From JAJPJX01 sp964568355 (GTDB lineage: Bacteria; Acidobacteriota; Terriglobia; Bryobacterales; Bryobacteraceae), in NCBI GenBank assembly GCA_964568355.1, contig CAZMRK010000797.1, forward strand, positions 1 to 10,325: a DNA stretch of 10,325 nucleotides. Direction: 5' to 3'. Every line of letters starts with the position of its first letter. The first letter of the stretch is position 1. The translations under genes and the position numbers were made by a program. Below, piece by piece: positions 1-5,941 of this stretch. The notes below the pieces were generated by a model. It searched no databases. It saw only the letters and a program-made list of their open reading frames with translations, and was not told the DNA's origin.

Positions 1-70
1 CATCTGGCTCATCCTCGGCCTGGCCATCTACTTCACCTACGGCCGCAAGCACAGCCGGGTCCAAAACTAA
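1..70 (+). CDS. C-terminal end of a membrane permease, probably APC-family amino-acid transporter (partial)
   Basis: Reading from base 2, 22 codons (IWLILGLAIYFTYGRKHSRV, then QN) end in TAA at 68-70. The tail is one hydrophobic helix followed by a basic cytoplasmic end with the pattern IYFxYGRKHS. I associate this pattern with the last transmembrane segment of APC-superfamily amino-acid permeases (cationic amino-acid transporter type). Only the tail is present, so the substrate cannot be named and the family call rests on one short motif. The stop lies 15 nt from the stop of the converging toxin remnant at 86, leaving almost no intergenic space. Confidence 0.55.
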   Translation, partial: IWLILGLAIYFTYGRKHSRVQN

Positions 71-85
71 CCCGTAGCGCCCGAT

Positions 86-181
86 TCATCGGGCCGCGTC
101 GACGCTCTCGTCGACGCCGCTGTTCGGAACCGCGCGCGCCACCCAGCGCGGCGTCAGGTTCATGTCGATGAGGATGCGCAT
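86..181 (-). pseudogene. Truncated DUF5615 PIN-like toxin (N-terminal stub)
   Basis: The frame begins at the ATG at 181-179 and encodes 31 residues before a TGA at 88-86. The start MRILIDMNLTPRWV is typical of DUF5615 (PIN-like) proteins, where the early Asp-Met-Asn is part of the acidic active site. Full family members are about 110-120 residues, so roughly three quarters is missing, including the later acidic residues. After residue 14 the sequence (ARAVPNSGVDESVD) no longer resembles the family, which suggests a deletion or rearrangement joined to the permease tail. The start overlaps the antitoxin stop (TGATG), the usual coupled arrangement of DUF433-DUF5615 pairs. It is very unlikely to be an active nuclease. 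Confidence 0.6.
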
Positions 182-426
182 CAACTCGCCAGACGAATTT
201 CGTATCCGTGTGCCAGACGGGCGGCGGAGGCCAGCGCCTCGCGAATATCCGGCTCTTCGAGATACGGAAAGTCGGCGAGAAGTTGTTCGATCGCTCGGCC
301 GGCTGCAAGTGCTTCGACGATCATGCCTACCGTCACACGCATACCCCGAATACAGGCCTTGCCGCCCATGACCTCGGGAACTATCGTAATGCGCCGGAAT
401 TCGTCCACGCCGCCATCGTAACGCAT
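181..426 (-). CDS. DUF433 family antitoxin-like protein
   Basis: This 81-residue protein is close to the usual DUF433 length of about 75. It contains the family signature RITIVPEVMGGKACIRGMRVTV at about residues 12-33 (usually GGKPCIRGTR), followed by a helical region, LLADFPYLEEPDIREAL, resembling a winged-helix DNA-binding fold. DUF433 proteins are commonly encoded just before DUF5615 PIN-like toxins and are thought to act as the antitoxin and autorepressor. Here the toxin start overlaps its stop, but the toxin is truncated, so the antitoxin looks orphaned. The ATG at 426 lies 9 nt after the sugar permease stop. A GTG at codon 7 (VDEFRRITI) is an alternative start, and neither has a strong Shine-Dalgarno sequence. 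Confidence 0.8.
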   Translation of the reverse strand: MRYDGGVDEFRRITIVPEVMGGKACIRGMRVTVGMIVEALAAGRAIEQLLADFPYLEEPDIREALASAARLAHGYEIRLAS

Positions 427-435
427 CCGAGTCTG

Positions 436-1485
436 TTACCGGACCGTTACAAACAGCGGAGCGATCGACACCAAAGCCAGGCCGCACAGAAACAGGCCGA
501 GCATCGCGGTGGCCAGCGCTTTCACCTTGGTATCCGCCCCGGCGAACTCCTTCCACACCAGGATCCCCCACAGCGCGCTCACCATCGTGGCGCCCTGTCC
601 GATCGCGTAGCTGATCGCCGGTCCCACCTGCACCTCCGGTGGCGTGCTCGCCGCTACAAAATTGGCAATCGTCCCGGTGCACCAGATGATGCCGCCCAGG
701 AATCCCAGCAGGTGCTGGCGGATGCTGCCGCGGAAGTAGTCCAGGAACTCCACCGGTTGCCCCTCCACCGGCAAGTTCATGAAGAACAGGTTGAATACAA
801 ACGTGGACGTGAACACTCCCACCGTGAATACGAAGCCGATCGCATAGGGCCCGAGACCGAAATCCCCCTGCTTGCCCTGTTCCACCAGCGGATAGAACGA
901 TCCCATCAGCACCCCGCTCACCAGGCTCAGAATGACGCCCTTCAGCGAAACCTCCATGCGCGTCGAGCGGGCTCTCCCCGCGCGTGCCTCCTGCTCCAGG
1001 CGGATCAGCGCCAGGCTGCGATACGCAAGCGCGTCCAGCACAATCGCCGCCACGATAATGGCGCAGCCGGTGAACAGCAGGATCGGGTTGCCCTGCGGCT
1101 TGATAAAGTAATTCCACACCACGCCGATGATCAGCGCCAGGCCGATGGAAACCGGGAATGCCACCGCCAGGCCCGCCACCGCGATGGCCGCCACCAGCAG
1201 CATATTGGCTAGGTTGAAGATCACGCCCGCGCCGAAACCATAGGCGACGGAGTGCCTGCTGGCGTGAGACAGATCGTCCAGAAAGGAAAATCCGTCGAAG
1301 CCCAGATTGCCCGCGGTGAACGCGTACAAAAGCGCGGCGGCGAGCACCCCGAACGAGTAATCGAAGTAAAACAGCTCGAAGCGCCACTTACCGGCCATCT
1401 TGTACGTATTGGCCCATGATCCCCAGCAAAGCATGCTCAGGAGCATCAGAACGAGGGCCGCGAGATAACTTTGGGGCAGAATCAT
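436..1485 (-). CDS. GRP/RhaT-like sugar permease (drug/metabolite transporter superfamily)
   Basis: This 349-residue protein is hydrophobic throughout, with about ten predicted membrane helices, the expected size for this family. The N-terminal block CWGSWANTYKMAGKWRFELF, followed by YFDYSFG (residues 20-46), and the later FNLANMLLVAAIAVAGLAVAFPVSIGLALIIG segment are characteristic of glucose/ribose-porter (GRP) and RhaT-type proteins in the DMT superfamily. Databases often label these as DMT transporter permease. They are inner-membrane secondary transporters, probably importing a monosaccharide, but the substrate cannot be read from sequence. The ATG at 1485 has a modest GGAA upstream. The gene lies 38 nt after the glycosyltransferase stop and 9 nt before the antitoxin, so it could be co-transcribed with either. 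Two AACGTT-centred palindromes lie just upstream. Confidence 0.8.
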   Translation of the reverse strand: MILPQSYLAALVLMLLSMLCWGSWANTYKMAGKWRFELFYFDYSFGVLAAALLYAFTAGNLGFDGFSFLDDLSHASRHSVAYGFGAGVIFNLANMLLVAAIAVAGLAVAFPVSIGLALIIGVVWNYFIKPQGNPILLFTGCAIIVAAIVLDALAYRSLALIRLEQEARAGRARSTRMEVSLKGVILSLVSGVLMGSFYPLVEQGKQGDFGLGPYAIGFVFTVGVFTSTFVFNLFFMNLPVEGQPVEFLDYFRGSIRQHLLGFLGGIIWCTGTIANFVAASTPPEVQVGPAISYAIGQGATMVSALWGILVWKEFAGADTKVKALATAMLGLFLCGLALVSIAPLFVTVR

Positions 1486-1522
1486 GAACGTTCCACTACG
1501 AAGTGTGAGCGTACAACGTTGT
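1486..1522. promoter_or_regulatory. Pair of AACGTT-centred palindromes upstream of the sugar permease
   Basis: The 38-nt gap between the glycosyltransferase stop and the permease start contains two perfect short palindromes: GAACGTTC at 1486-1493 and ACAACGTTGT at 1513-1522. Their centres are 28 bp apart. Two palindromes with the same core in so short a gap could be an operator for a dimeric regulator of the sugar permease. The motifs are short, no regulator gene is nearby, and chance occurrence is possible. Confidence 0.2.
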
Positions 1523-1523
1523 C

Positions 1524-2990
1524 CTAGGACGGGTCAAGGCGACGGGCCAGCGTCGGCGGATGGCCTGGGGACTGCCGTACAACCAACGGCCTAGGAGAAT
1601 CCCGGCAGTCCGGAAGAGGCGTCACGGCGTAGTAGTTGAGGCCGTAGCGAATGTTGCGATGCACCGGCTCCATACAGACCTCGTCGCGCCGGTCCGCAAT
1701 CTCGCGCCAGAGAGGCTGCGCGGAAACAGTCCGGTCCAGCACGGGAATGGTTCGGACCTGCAGCTCTGCCACTCCCGCGGTGACGGCGAGTCCCATCACC
1801 GCCACGGCCACGCCGCGATGCCGGCGGCTCTCCAGCCACCACACGGCCGCCCCAACGGCCGGCGGCAGGGCCCAGGTCCAGTCGAACGCCGGACTTCCCG
1901 CGCGCGAAAGACCCACGGCCAATATGCGGGGCAGCATCGCAACGGCAAAAGGGATCGCGGCCAGGCTCAGAGCGCCCGCGGCCAGCAGCGCCCGCGCCCG
2001 CACCGCTTCCGCCAGCGCCAGGCCCATGAGGGCCGCCGCTCCGGGCAGTAGAGGAAGCAGGTATCCCGGCAGCTTGTTCGTGGAGAGCGAAAAAAACAGG
2101 AAGCCGAAAACCACCCAGAGCGCCAGAAAACGCCGCGCCGCGTCCCGATAGAACGACCGGCGAACCAGCAGCACGAGCACCGGCGACCACGGGAGCAGCG
2201 CTCCCACCAGAACCGGCACATAGAACCAAAATGGCTGCTGATGTTGCAGCGAATCCGTCGCGAAGCGCTCGAAATGGTGTTCCCAGAAGAACTTCTGCAG
2301 GAAGACGGGGCCGTTGCGGAGATAGCACAGCAGATACCACGGCAGCGCAATCAGGAAAAACGGCGCCGCCGCTTGCGGTCGTAGCCAGTCGAGCAGGCGG
2401 CGCCGGCCGAACCAGAGCAGAGGCGCGGCCAGGACCAGCGGAACCAACCCCTTGGCCAGTACGGCGACCCCCAGCCAGCCGGAGACCCACGGAAGCACTC
2501 GCGTCTCGCCTCGCTCCACCCAGTCGAGTGCGAGCAACATGGCTACGCTGAATGCCGCGGCCATGGGAAGATCGGTGACGCCGATGTGGCTATAAGCCAG
2601 CCATCCGGCGCTGGTGCCCAGCATGACAGCCGCGAACCAGCCCGCCGCAGCGCCAAACCGGCGTTCCAGCAGGCGCTGATAGAACACCAGGAACGCCACC
2701 GAAACCAAAGCCACCGGCAAGCGCGGAGCCAGATCCTCCCCCAACCCGGCCCGGAAGGCGCCGGCCGTCATCCAGTACAGCAGCGCCGGCTTTTCAAACC
2801 ACGCGTCACCCCACAGGCGCGGGGTAATCCAATCGCCGGAACGAGCCATCTCCCGCCCGATCGCCGCATACCGAGGCTCGTCCGGCCCCAGCAAACCCGC
2901 CCCATCCAGCCCATAAAAATAAAGAAAAAAGAGAGCAGGAACCACCGCCAGCCAAATCCACGGAGTTCGCCGCCCTATTGTGCTCTTCAT
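1524..2990 (-). CDS. ArnT/PMT-like polytopic membrane glycosyltransferase (GT39/GT83 type)
   Basis: The 488-residue protein is a polytopic membrane enzyme of the GT-C fold. After a first membrane helix (about residues 11-27) comes the periplasmic loop GLDGAGLLGPDEPRYAAIGREMARSGDWITPRLWG. It contains the acidic pair D37-E38 expected at the catalytic site, followed by FEKPALLYWM (about 65-74), a hallmark of ArnT and related dolichyl/undecaprenyl-phosphate sugar transferases. A further family block, FWEHHFERFATDSLQHQQPFWFY, with PWSP downstream, is also present. The family transfers sugars from a polyprenyl-phosphate donor to lipid A, proteins or other envelope glycans; acceptor and donor here are unknown. 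There is no evidence for aminoarabinose, so arnT is not assigned. The ATG at 2990 lacks a clear Shine-Dalgarno sequence. Its proline- and arginine-rich C-terminal tail is poorly conserved. Confidence 0.85.
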   Translation of the reverse strand: MKSTIGRRTPWIWLAVVPALFFLYFYGLDGAGLLGPDEPRYAAIGREMARSGDWITPRLWGDAWFEKPALLYWMTAGAFRAGLGEDLAPRLPVALVSVAFLVFYQRLLERRFGAAAGWFAAVMLGTSAGWLAYSHIGVTDLPMAAAFSVAMLLALDWVERGETRVLPWVSGWLGVAVLAKGLVPLVLAAPLLWFGRRRLLDWLRPQAAAPFFLIALPWYLLCYLRNGPVFLQKFFWEHHFERFATDSLQHQQPFWFYVPVLVGALLPWSPVLVLLVRRSFYRDAARRFLALWVVFGFLFFSLSTNKLPGYLLPLLPGAAALMGLALAEAVRARALLAAGALSLAAIPFAVAMLPRILAVGLSRAGSPAFDWTWALPPAVGAAVWWLESRRHRGVAVAVMGLAVTAGVAELQVRTIPVLDRTVSAQPLWREIADRRDEVCMEPVHRNIRYGLNYYAVTPLPDCRDSPRPLVVRQSPGHPPTLARRLDPS

Positions 2991-3083
2991 GAACGACTAA
3001 TTTGAGCTACCATCCGCCCCTGCAAACGCCCGCTTCATCGACCGGCCCACGTCTTGCTCGTCCGCCCATTACCAATCTGCCTC

Positions 3084-3112
3084 TTACCGAGCCGCGACCG
3101 TGAGGGAGCGGT
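3084..3112 (+). repeat. REP-like element, copy 1
   Basis: This 29-nt element starts TTACCGAGCCGCG and ends GTGAGGGAGCGGT. It is identical to the copies at 3648 and 10093. It is imperfectly palindromic within itself (ACCG at the start against CGGT at the end, CCGC against GCGG). It lies 10 nt beyond the stop of the RAYT gene. Its 3' end also forms a tight inverted repeat with the next bases (GAGCGG-T-CCGCTC, 3106-3118). Confidence 0.9.
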
Positions 3113-3122
3113 CCGCTCAACC

Positions 3123-3617
3123 TCAAACCGCATCCCCGAGAAACACCGCCATCGGTTCGCCCTGCTCCTCGACAACGTACCGGATCGCATTCCGCACCTC
3201 CTCATCCTTCCACAGCCATCGCGTGCTCCCATGGCGCGCCCAGCGCCTTCGCCCGGCTCCATCGCGCCCCAGGCGGTTCAAGCCCCGGCTGGCATACGAC
3301 TTAAAATCGCTCATGACTTTCTCGGGCGGGACCTCGGCCTCCACGACGGCATGCACATGATTCGTTCGCACATGCGCAGCCAGCAGACACCAGCCGCGGT
3401 GCAAGCAGACCTCCCGCAGGGCCTTCAGAACGGCTGTCCGGTCATCCTGGCCCAGCCAATACGACGCCTCCTTCATCCGTTGACACTCCGCCGAAGCCCG
3501 TTGCGGGTTCGCCTCTAGCAGTCTGCTCCCCGGCAGATTATGCTGCCGGTCGACGGAACCCGATGCATCTCCGTGCAGGTGCCCGCCATAGCACGCAAAC
3601 GTGATGAAGTATCTCAC
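3123..3617 (-). CDS. REP-associated tyrosine transposase (RAYT, Y1/HUH family)
   Basis: The protein begins VRYFITFACYGGHLHG and carries the signature of Y1 REP-associated transposases: the metal-binding HUH motif in HVRTNHVHAVVEAE, and the candidate nucleophile tyrosine in DFKSYASRGLN, with the C-terminal block TRWLWKDEEVRNAIRYVVEEQG that this subfamily shares. From the GTG at 3617 it is 164 residues. An ATG at 3644 would add nine residues (MAKIGKEGS) but would start only 4 nt from the REP copy at 3648. GTG is preferred because family proteins normally begin at RYFITF and AGAAGG lies just upstream. RAYTs cut and join single-stranded DNA at REP hairpins and are usually single-copy and vertically inherited. 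Catalytic residues look intact. Matching REPs flank it on both sides. The RAYT subgroup was not determined. Confidence 0.85.
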   Translation of the reverse strand: MRYFITFACYGGHLHGDASGSVDRQHNLPGSRLLEANPQRASAECQRMKEASYWLGQDDRTAVLKALREVCLHRGWCLLAAHVRTNHVHAVVEAEVPPEKVMSDFKSYASRGLNRLGRDGAGRRRWARHGSTRWLWKDEEVRNAIRYVVEEQGEPMAVFLGDAV

Positions 3618-3647
3618 GCTCCCTTCTTTACCGATCTTTGCCAACCG

Positions 3648-3676
3648 TTACCGAGCCGCGACCGTGAGGGAGCGGT
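3648..3676 (+). repeat. REP-like element, copy 2 (in the RAYT leader)
   Basis: This 29-nt copy is identical to copy 1 and in the same + orientation. It lies 30 nt upstream of the chosen GTG start of the minus-strand RAYT gene, so it would be in that gene's leader or promoter. Copies 1 and 2 are perfect direct repeats bracketing the RAYT gene. The position suggests that the transposase could bind its own control region. Confidence 0.9.
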
Positions 3677-3715
3677 ACGCCGTCCACCGCTCCATACCGC
3701 GCACACCAGCCGTCT

Positions 3716-3744
3716 TTACCGAGCCGCGACCGTAAGGGAGCGGT
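3716..3744 (+). repeat. REP-like element, copy 3
   Basis: This copy has a single difference from copies 1 and 2 (A at 3734, giving GTAAGGG in place of GTGAGGG). It begins 68 nt after the start of copy 2, in the same orientation. Between them, 3686-3693 (ACCGCTCC) matches the beginning of an inverted copy but then diverges, and may be a decayed element. The copy lies about 55 nt upstream of the + strand HIT-family gene. Confidence 0.9.
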
Positions 3745-3795
3745 TTTGCCGCACCCGCCTTCATTATGATGGTGTATCGGACCAGGATTCAAACT

Positions 3796-3801
3796 TATAA
3801 T
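3796..3801 (+). promoter_or_regulatory. Candidate -10 box for the + strand gene cluster
   Basis: A perfect TATAAT lies at 3796-3801, and a TATGAT at 3765-3770. No convincing -35 hexamer stands at the right distance from either. If TATAAT is used, transcription would begin near 3808-3809, right at the second in-frame ATG of the HIT-family gene, giving a nearly leaderless mRNA. The gene has no visible Shine-Dalgarno sequence, which fits that idea but does not prove it. Confidence 0.25.
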
Positions 3802-4360
3802 GGTTCTAATGGGCAGATTGGGAATGATGGCCGCGGGCTTGCTCCTGGCGGGGCGTCTGGGCGTTGCGGATGTGAGCCAGTGTGCCTGCGACATCGGCAA
3901 GCCGGAAACCATGGCCGCTCGGGAGTGCGGGCTCTGCCGTGAGGCGGAAAAACAGCCGGTCAGCCCAGCCATCTTCTTCCTGAAAGACATCAATCCCCGC
4001 AAGCCCAATCGTATGCTGGTCCTGCCCCGCGGCCATCTTAAAGGCCCCCATGACCTGTTCGATATGAGCGCCGAGGATCGCCTGGTGCTCTGGTCCGCCG
4101 CCATCGAGAAAGCCAAATCGCTCTGGGGCGACCAGTGGGGCCTGGCCGTCAACGGCGATGAAAGCCGCACCCAGTGCCACATGCACATCCATATCGGAAA
4201 GCTGCTGGACGGGGTGGAAACGCCGAACTTTATCGTCGTGGACGGGCCCGCCCAGATTCCCGCTCCCCCGGACGCCAGCGGACTATGGGTCCATCCGGCC
4301 GGCGGGAAACTGCACGTGCACACAGGGGAGATCATCACCGAGACGGTACTGCTAAGGTAA
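3800..4360 (+). CDS. Exported HIT-superfamily protein, CDP-diacylglycerol pyrophosphatase (Cdh)-like
   Basis: The protein has 186 residues. A hydrophobic stretch (about residues 9-23) looks like a signal peptide or anchor, implying export. Near the C-terminal half is ESRTQCHMHIHIG, with the histidine triad H127-H129-H131. The preceding SRTQ resembles Cdh-type CDP-diacylglycerol pyrophosphatases, in contrast to cytoplasmic Hint proteins. Earlier, KPNRMLVLPRGHLKGPHDLFD (68-88) matches the HIT core strand and helix. Four cysteines (C28, C30, C43, C46) form a CxC plus CxxC pattern after the signal, possibly a metal site or disulfides. The family hydrolyses or transfers nucleotidyl groups; the substrate is not established here. 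The annotated start at 3800 and the ATG at 3809 are both possible, with no clear ribosome binding site. It is first in the cluster, ending 10 nt before uxaA. Confidence 0.7.
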   Translation: MVLMGRLGMMAAGLLLAGRLGVADVSQCACDIGKPETMAARECGLCREAEKQPVSPAIFFLKDINPRKPNRMLVLPRGHLKGPHDLFDMSAEDRLVLWSAAIEKAKSLWGDQWGLAVNGDESRTQCHMHIHIGKLLDGVETPNFIVVDGPAQIPAPPDASGLWVHPAGGKLHVHTGEIITETVLLR

Positions 4361-4370
4361 GACAAATCTG

Positions 4371-5903
4371 ATGCTGCTGGAAATCGCGAAACTGCCAACC
4401 GCCGAAAATTCGGCGATCCATTTGAATCCGGCCGACAATATTGCCGTCGCCCGGGTCCCCCTCTCCGCCGGTACCGAACTGCGCATCGCCGGCCAGACCG
4501 TTACGGTGCGGGATGCTGTGCCCGCGGGACATAAAGTCTCGCTCCAGCCGATCGCGGCCGGAGAGACAGTCCACCGCTACGGCCAATCCATCGGACGTGC
4601 CAAGGTGGCCATCGAGCCCGGACGTCACGTGCACACGCACAACCTGTCTTACGAAGAGATCGCCTTCGCATACGAATTCCCAGCCGGCGAGATCCCTTTC
4701 CCCGAGCCCCAAAACGTCCCCACCTTCCGCGGATATTTGCGGGAAGACGGCCGGGCCGGCACACGCAACTACATTGCCGTGGTGGCGGCCAGCAACTGCG
4801 CCGCGCACACCGCGGAACTGATTGCGCACAGCTTTGAGGGTGAGACGCTGCCTCCCAACGTGGACGGCGTGGTGGCCTTCCCGCACGGCGAAGGCTGCGG
4901 CCACTCGATCGGACCGGATACGGACCAGTTGAGGCGCACCCTGGCCGGCGTATTGGCTCACCCGAACGTCTCGGCGGCCGTTATTCTCGGGCTGGGATGC
5001 GAAGTAAACCAGATCGATCATTACCTCGGTCCGAACGCCCCGCGCAGTAGCCGCCTGGTCGGCATGACCCTGCAATCGAGCGGGGGAACGCGTGCTACCG
5101 TCGAGGCCGCGCATCGCGAGATCGCGCGCCTCATGGAGCAGGCATCGGCGGAGCAGCGCGTGGAGATCCCGGCCTCCAAGATCACCCTCGGGCTCAACTG
5201 CGGCGGCTCGGATTCCTTTTCCGGCATTACGGCCAATCCCGCGCTTGGCGTTTGTTCGGACATTCTCGCGCAACACGGCGGCACGGCGGTTCTGGCCGAG
5301 ACGCCCGAAATCTTCGGCGCCGAGCACCTGCTGGTCAAGCGCGCCCGCAATCGCCAGGTGGGAGAGCGCCTGCTCTATTTTGTCGAGGGCTACAAAGCCT
5401 ACCTGCGGCGATTCGGCGGTAATTTCAACGATAACCCCTCGCCGGGGAATAAGGAAGGCGGCCTCACCAACATCCTGGAGAAGTCCCTGGGAGCGGTGGC
5501 CAAGGCCGGCAGTTCTCCGATGACCGACGTAGTCGACTATGCCGAGCCCGTCCATACTCCCGGTTTTGTCTTTATGAACACCCCGGGCTACGACCCGGTA
5601 TCGCTGACCGGGCTGGCCGCGGGCGGCTGCAACCTCATCGCGTTTACCACCGGACGCGGCAGCGCCATCGGTTTCCCCAACATTCCGGTCATCAAAATCG
5701 CCAGCAACAGCGCCACGTATCGGCGCATGCAGGACAACATGGACTACAACGGCGGCGCCATCGCCGACGGCGAAAAGACACTCCAGCAGGCCGGCCAGGA
5801 GATTTTCGAGATCCTGCTGCGAGTGGCATCGGGAGAGAAGACCTGCGCCGAGAGGCTGGGCCATCAGGAGTTTGTGCCATGGCGCATCGGGCCGGTGATG
5901 TAA
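4371..5903 (+). CDS. uxaA: Altronate dehydratase family protein (UxaA-like, two-domain)
   Basis: This 510-residue protein has the complete fused architecture of the family. An N-terminal SAF domain (about 15-92) ends in GRHVHTHNL. It is followed by the dehydratase domain, opening with GYLREDGRAGTRNYIAVVAASNCA (about 121-144), with EGCGHS (C176), GLGCE (C210), LGLNCGGSDSFSGITANPALG (about 273-293) and the end block KIASNSATYRRMQDNMDYNGGAIADGE. These enzymes use an iron-dependent mechanism to dehydrate D-altronate to 2-keto-3-deoxygluconate, in galacturonate catabolism. Close relatives act on galactarate, so the exact sugar acid is an inference. The ATG at 4371 is 10 nt after the upstream stop, with AAGG further off than usual, so translation may be coupled. 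No uxaB, uxaC or kdgK is visible in the window. Confidence 0.85.
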   Translation: MLLEIAKLPTAENSAIHLNPADNIAVARVPLSAGTELRIAGQTVTVRDAVPAGHKVSLQPIAAGETVHRYGQSIGRAKVAIEPGRHVHTHNLSYEEIAFAYEFPAGEIPFPEPQNVPTFRGYLREDGRAGTRNYIAVVAASNCAAHTAELIAHSFEGETLPPNVDGVVAFPHGEGCGHSIGPDTDQLRRTLAGVLAHPNVSAAVILGLGCEVNQIDHYLGPNAPRSSRLVGMTLQSSGGTRATVEAAHREIARLMEQASAEQRVEIPASKITLGLNCGGSDSFSGITANPALGVCSDILAQHGGTAVLAETPEIFGAEHLLVKRARNRQVGERLLYFVEGYKAYLRRFGGNFNDNPSPGNKEGGLTNILEKSLGAVAKAGSSPMTDVVDYAEPVHTPGFVFMNTPGYDPVSLTGLAAGGCNLIAFTTGRGSAIGFPNIPVIKIASNSATYRRMQDNMDYNGGAIADGEKTLQQAGQEIFEILLRVASGEKTCAERLGHQEFVPWRIGPVM

Positions 5904-5941
5904 CGATGGCCGTTCGGGCCGCTGCCCTGGAATAGAGATAC

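Noticed and set aside
86..1387. 433-codon minus-strand frame covering the toxin stub and permease region
   Set aside because: Only its last 31 codons match a family (DUF5615). The rest is an out-of-frame reading of the sugar permease and antitoxin.
3530..3549. Hairpin with a 7-bp stem and 6-nt loop (CCGGCAG / CTGCCGG) inside the RAYT gene
   Set aside because: It lies within conserved coding sequence (the HNLPGSR region), is unrelated to the REP sequence, and a stem this short is expected by chance in GC-rich DNA.
3084..3744. CRISPR array
   Set aside because: The three 29-nt repeats have unequal spacing (about 535 and 39 nt) with a gene between two of them, and the same element recurs as an inverted pair elsewhere. 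This fits REP elements and not a CRISPR.
3628..4398. 256-codon minus-strand frame over the HIT gene
   Set aside because: It reads through REP elements and lies opposite the HIT gene with clear motifs. No domain is recognisable.
5904..5941. Small GGCC/GGCC hairpin between uxaA and the DsbA-like gene as a terminator
   Set aside because: The stem is only 4 bp with no T-tract, too weak to call a terminator.
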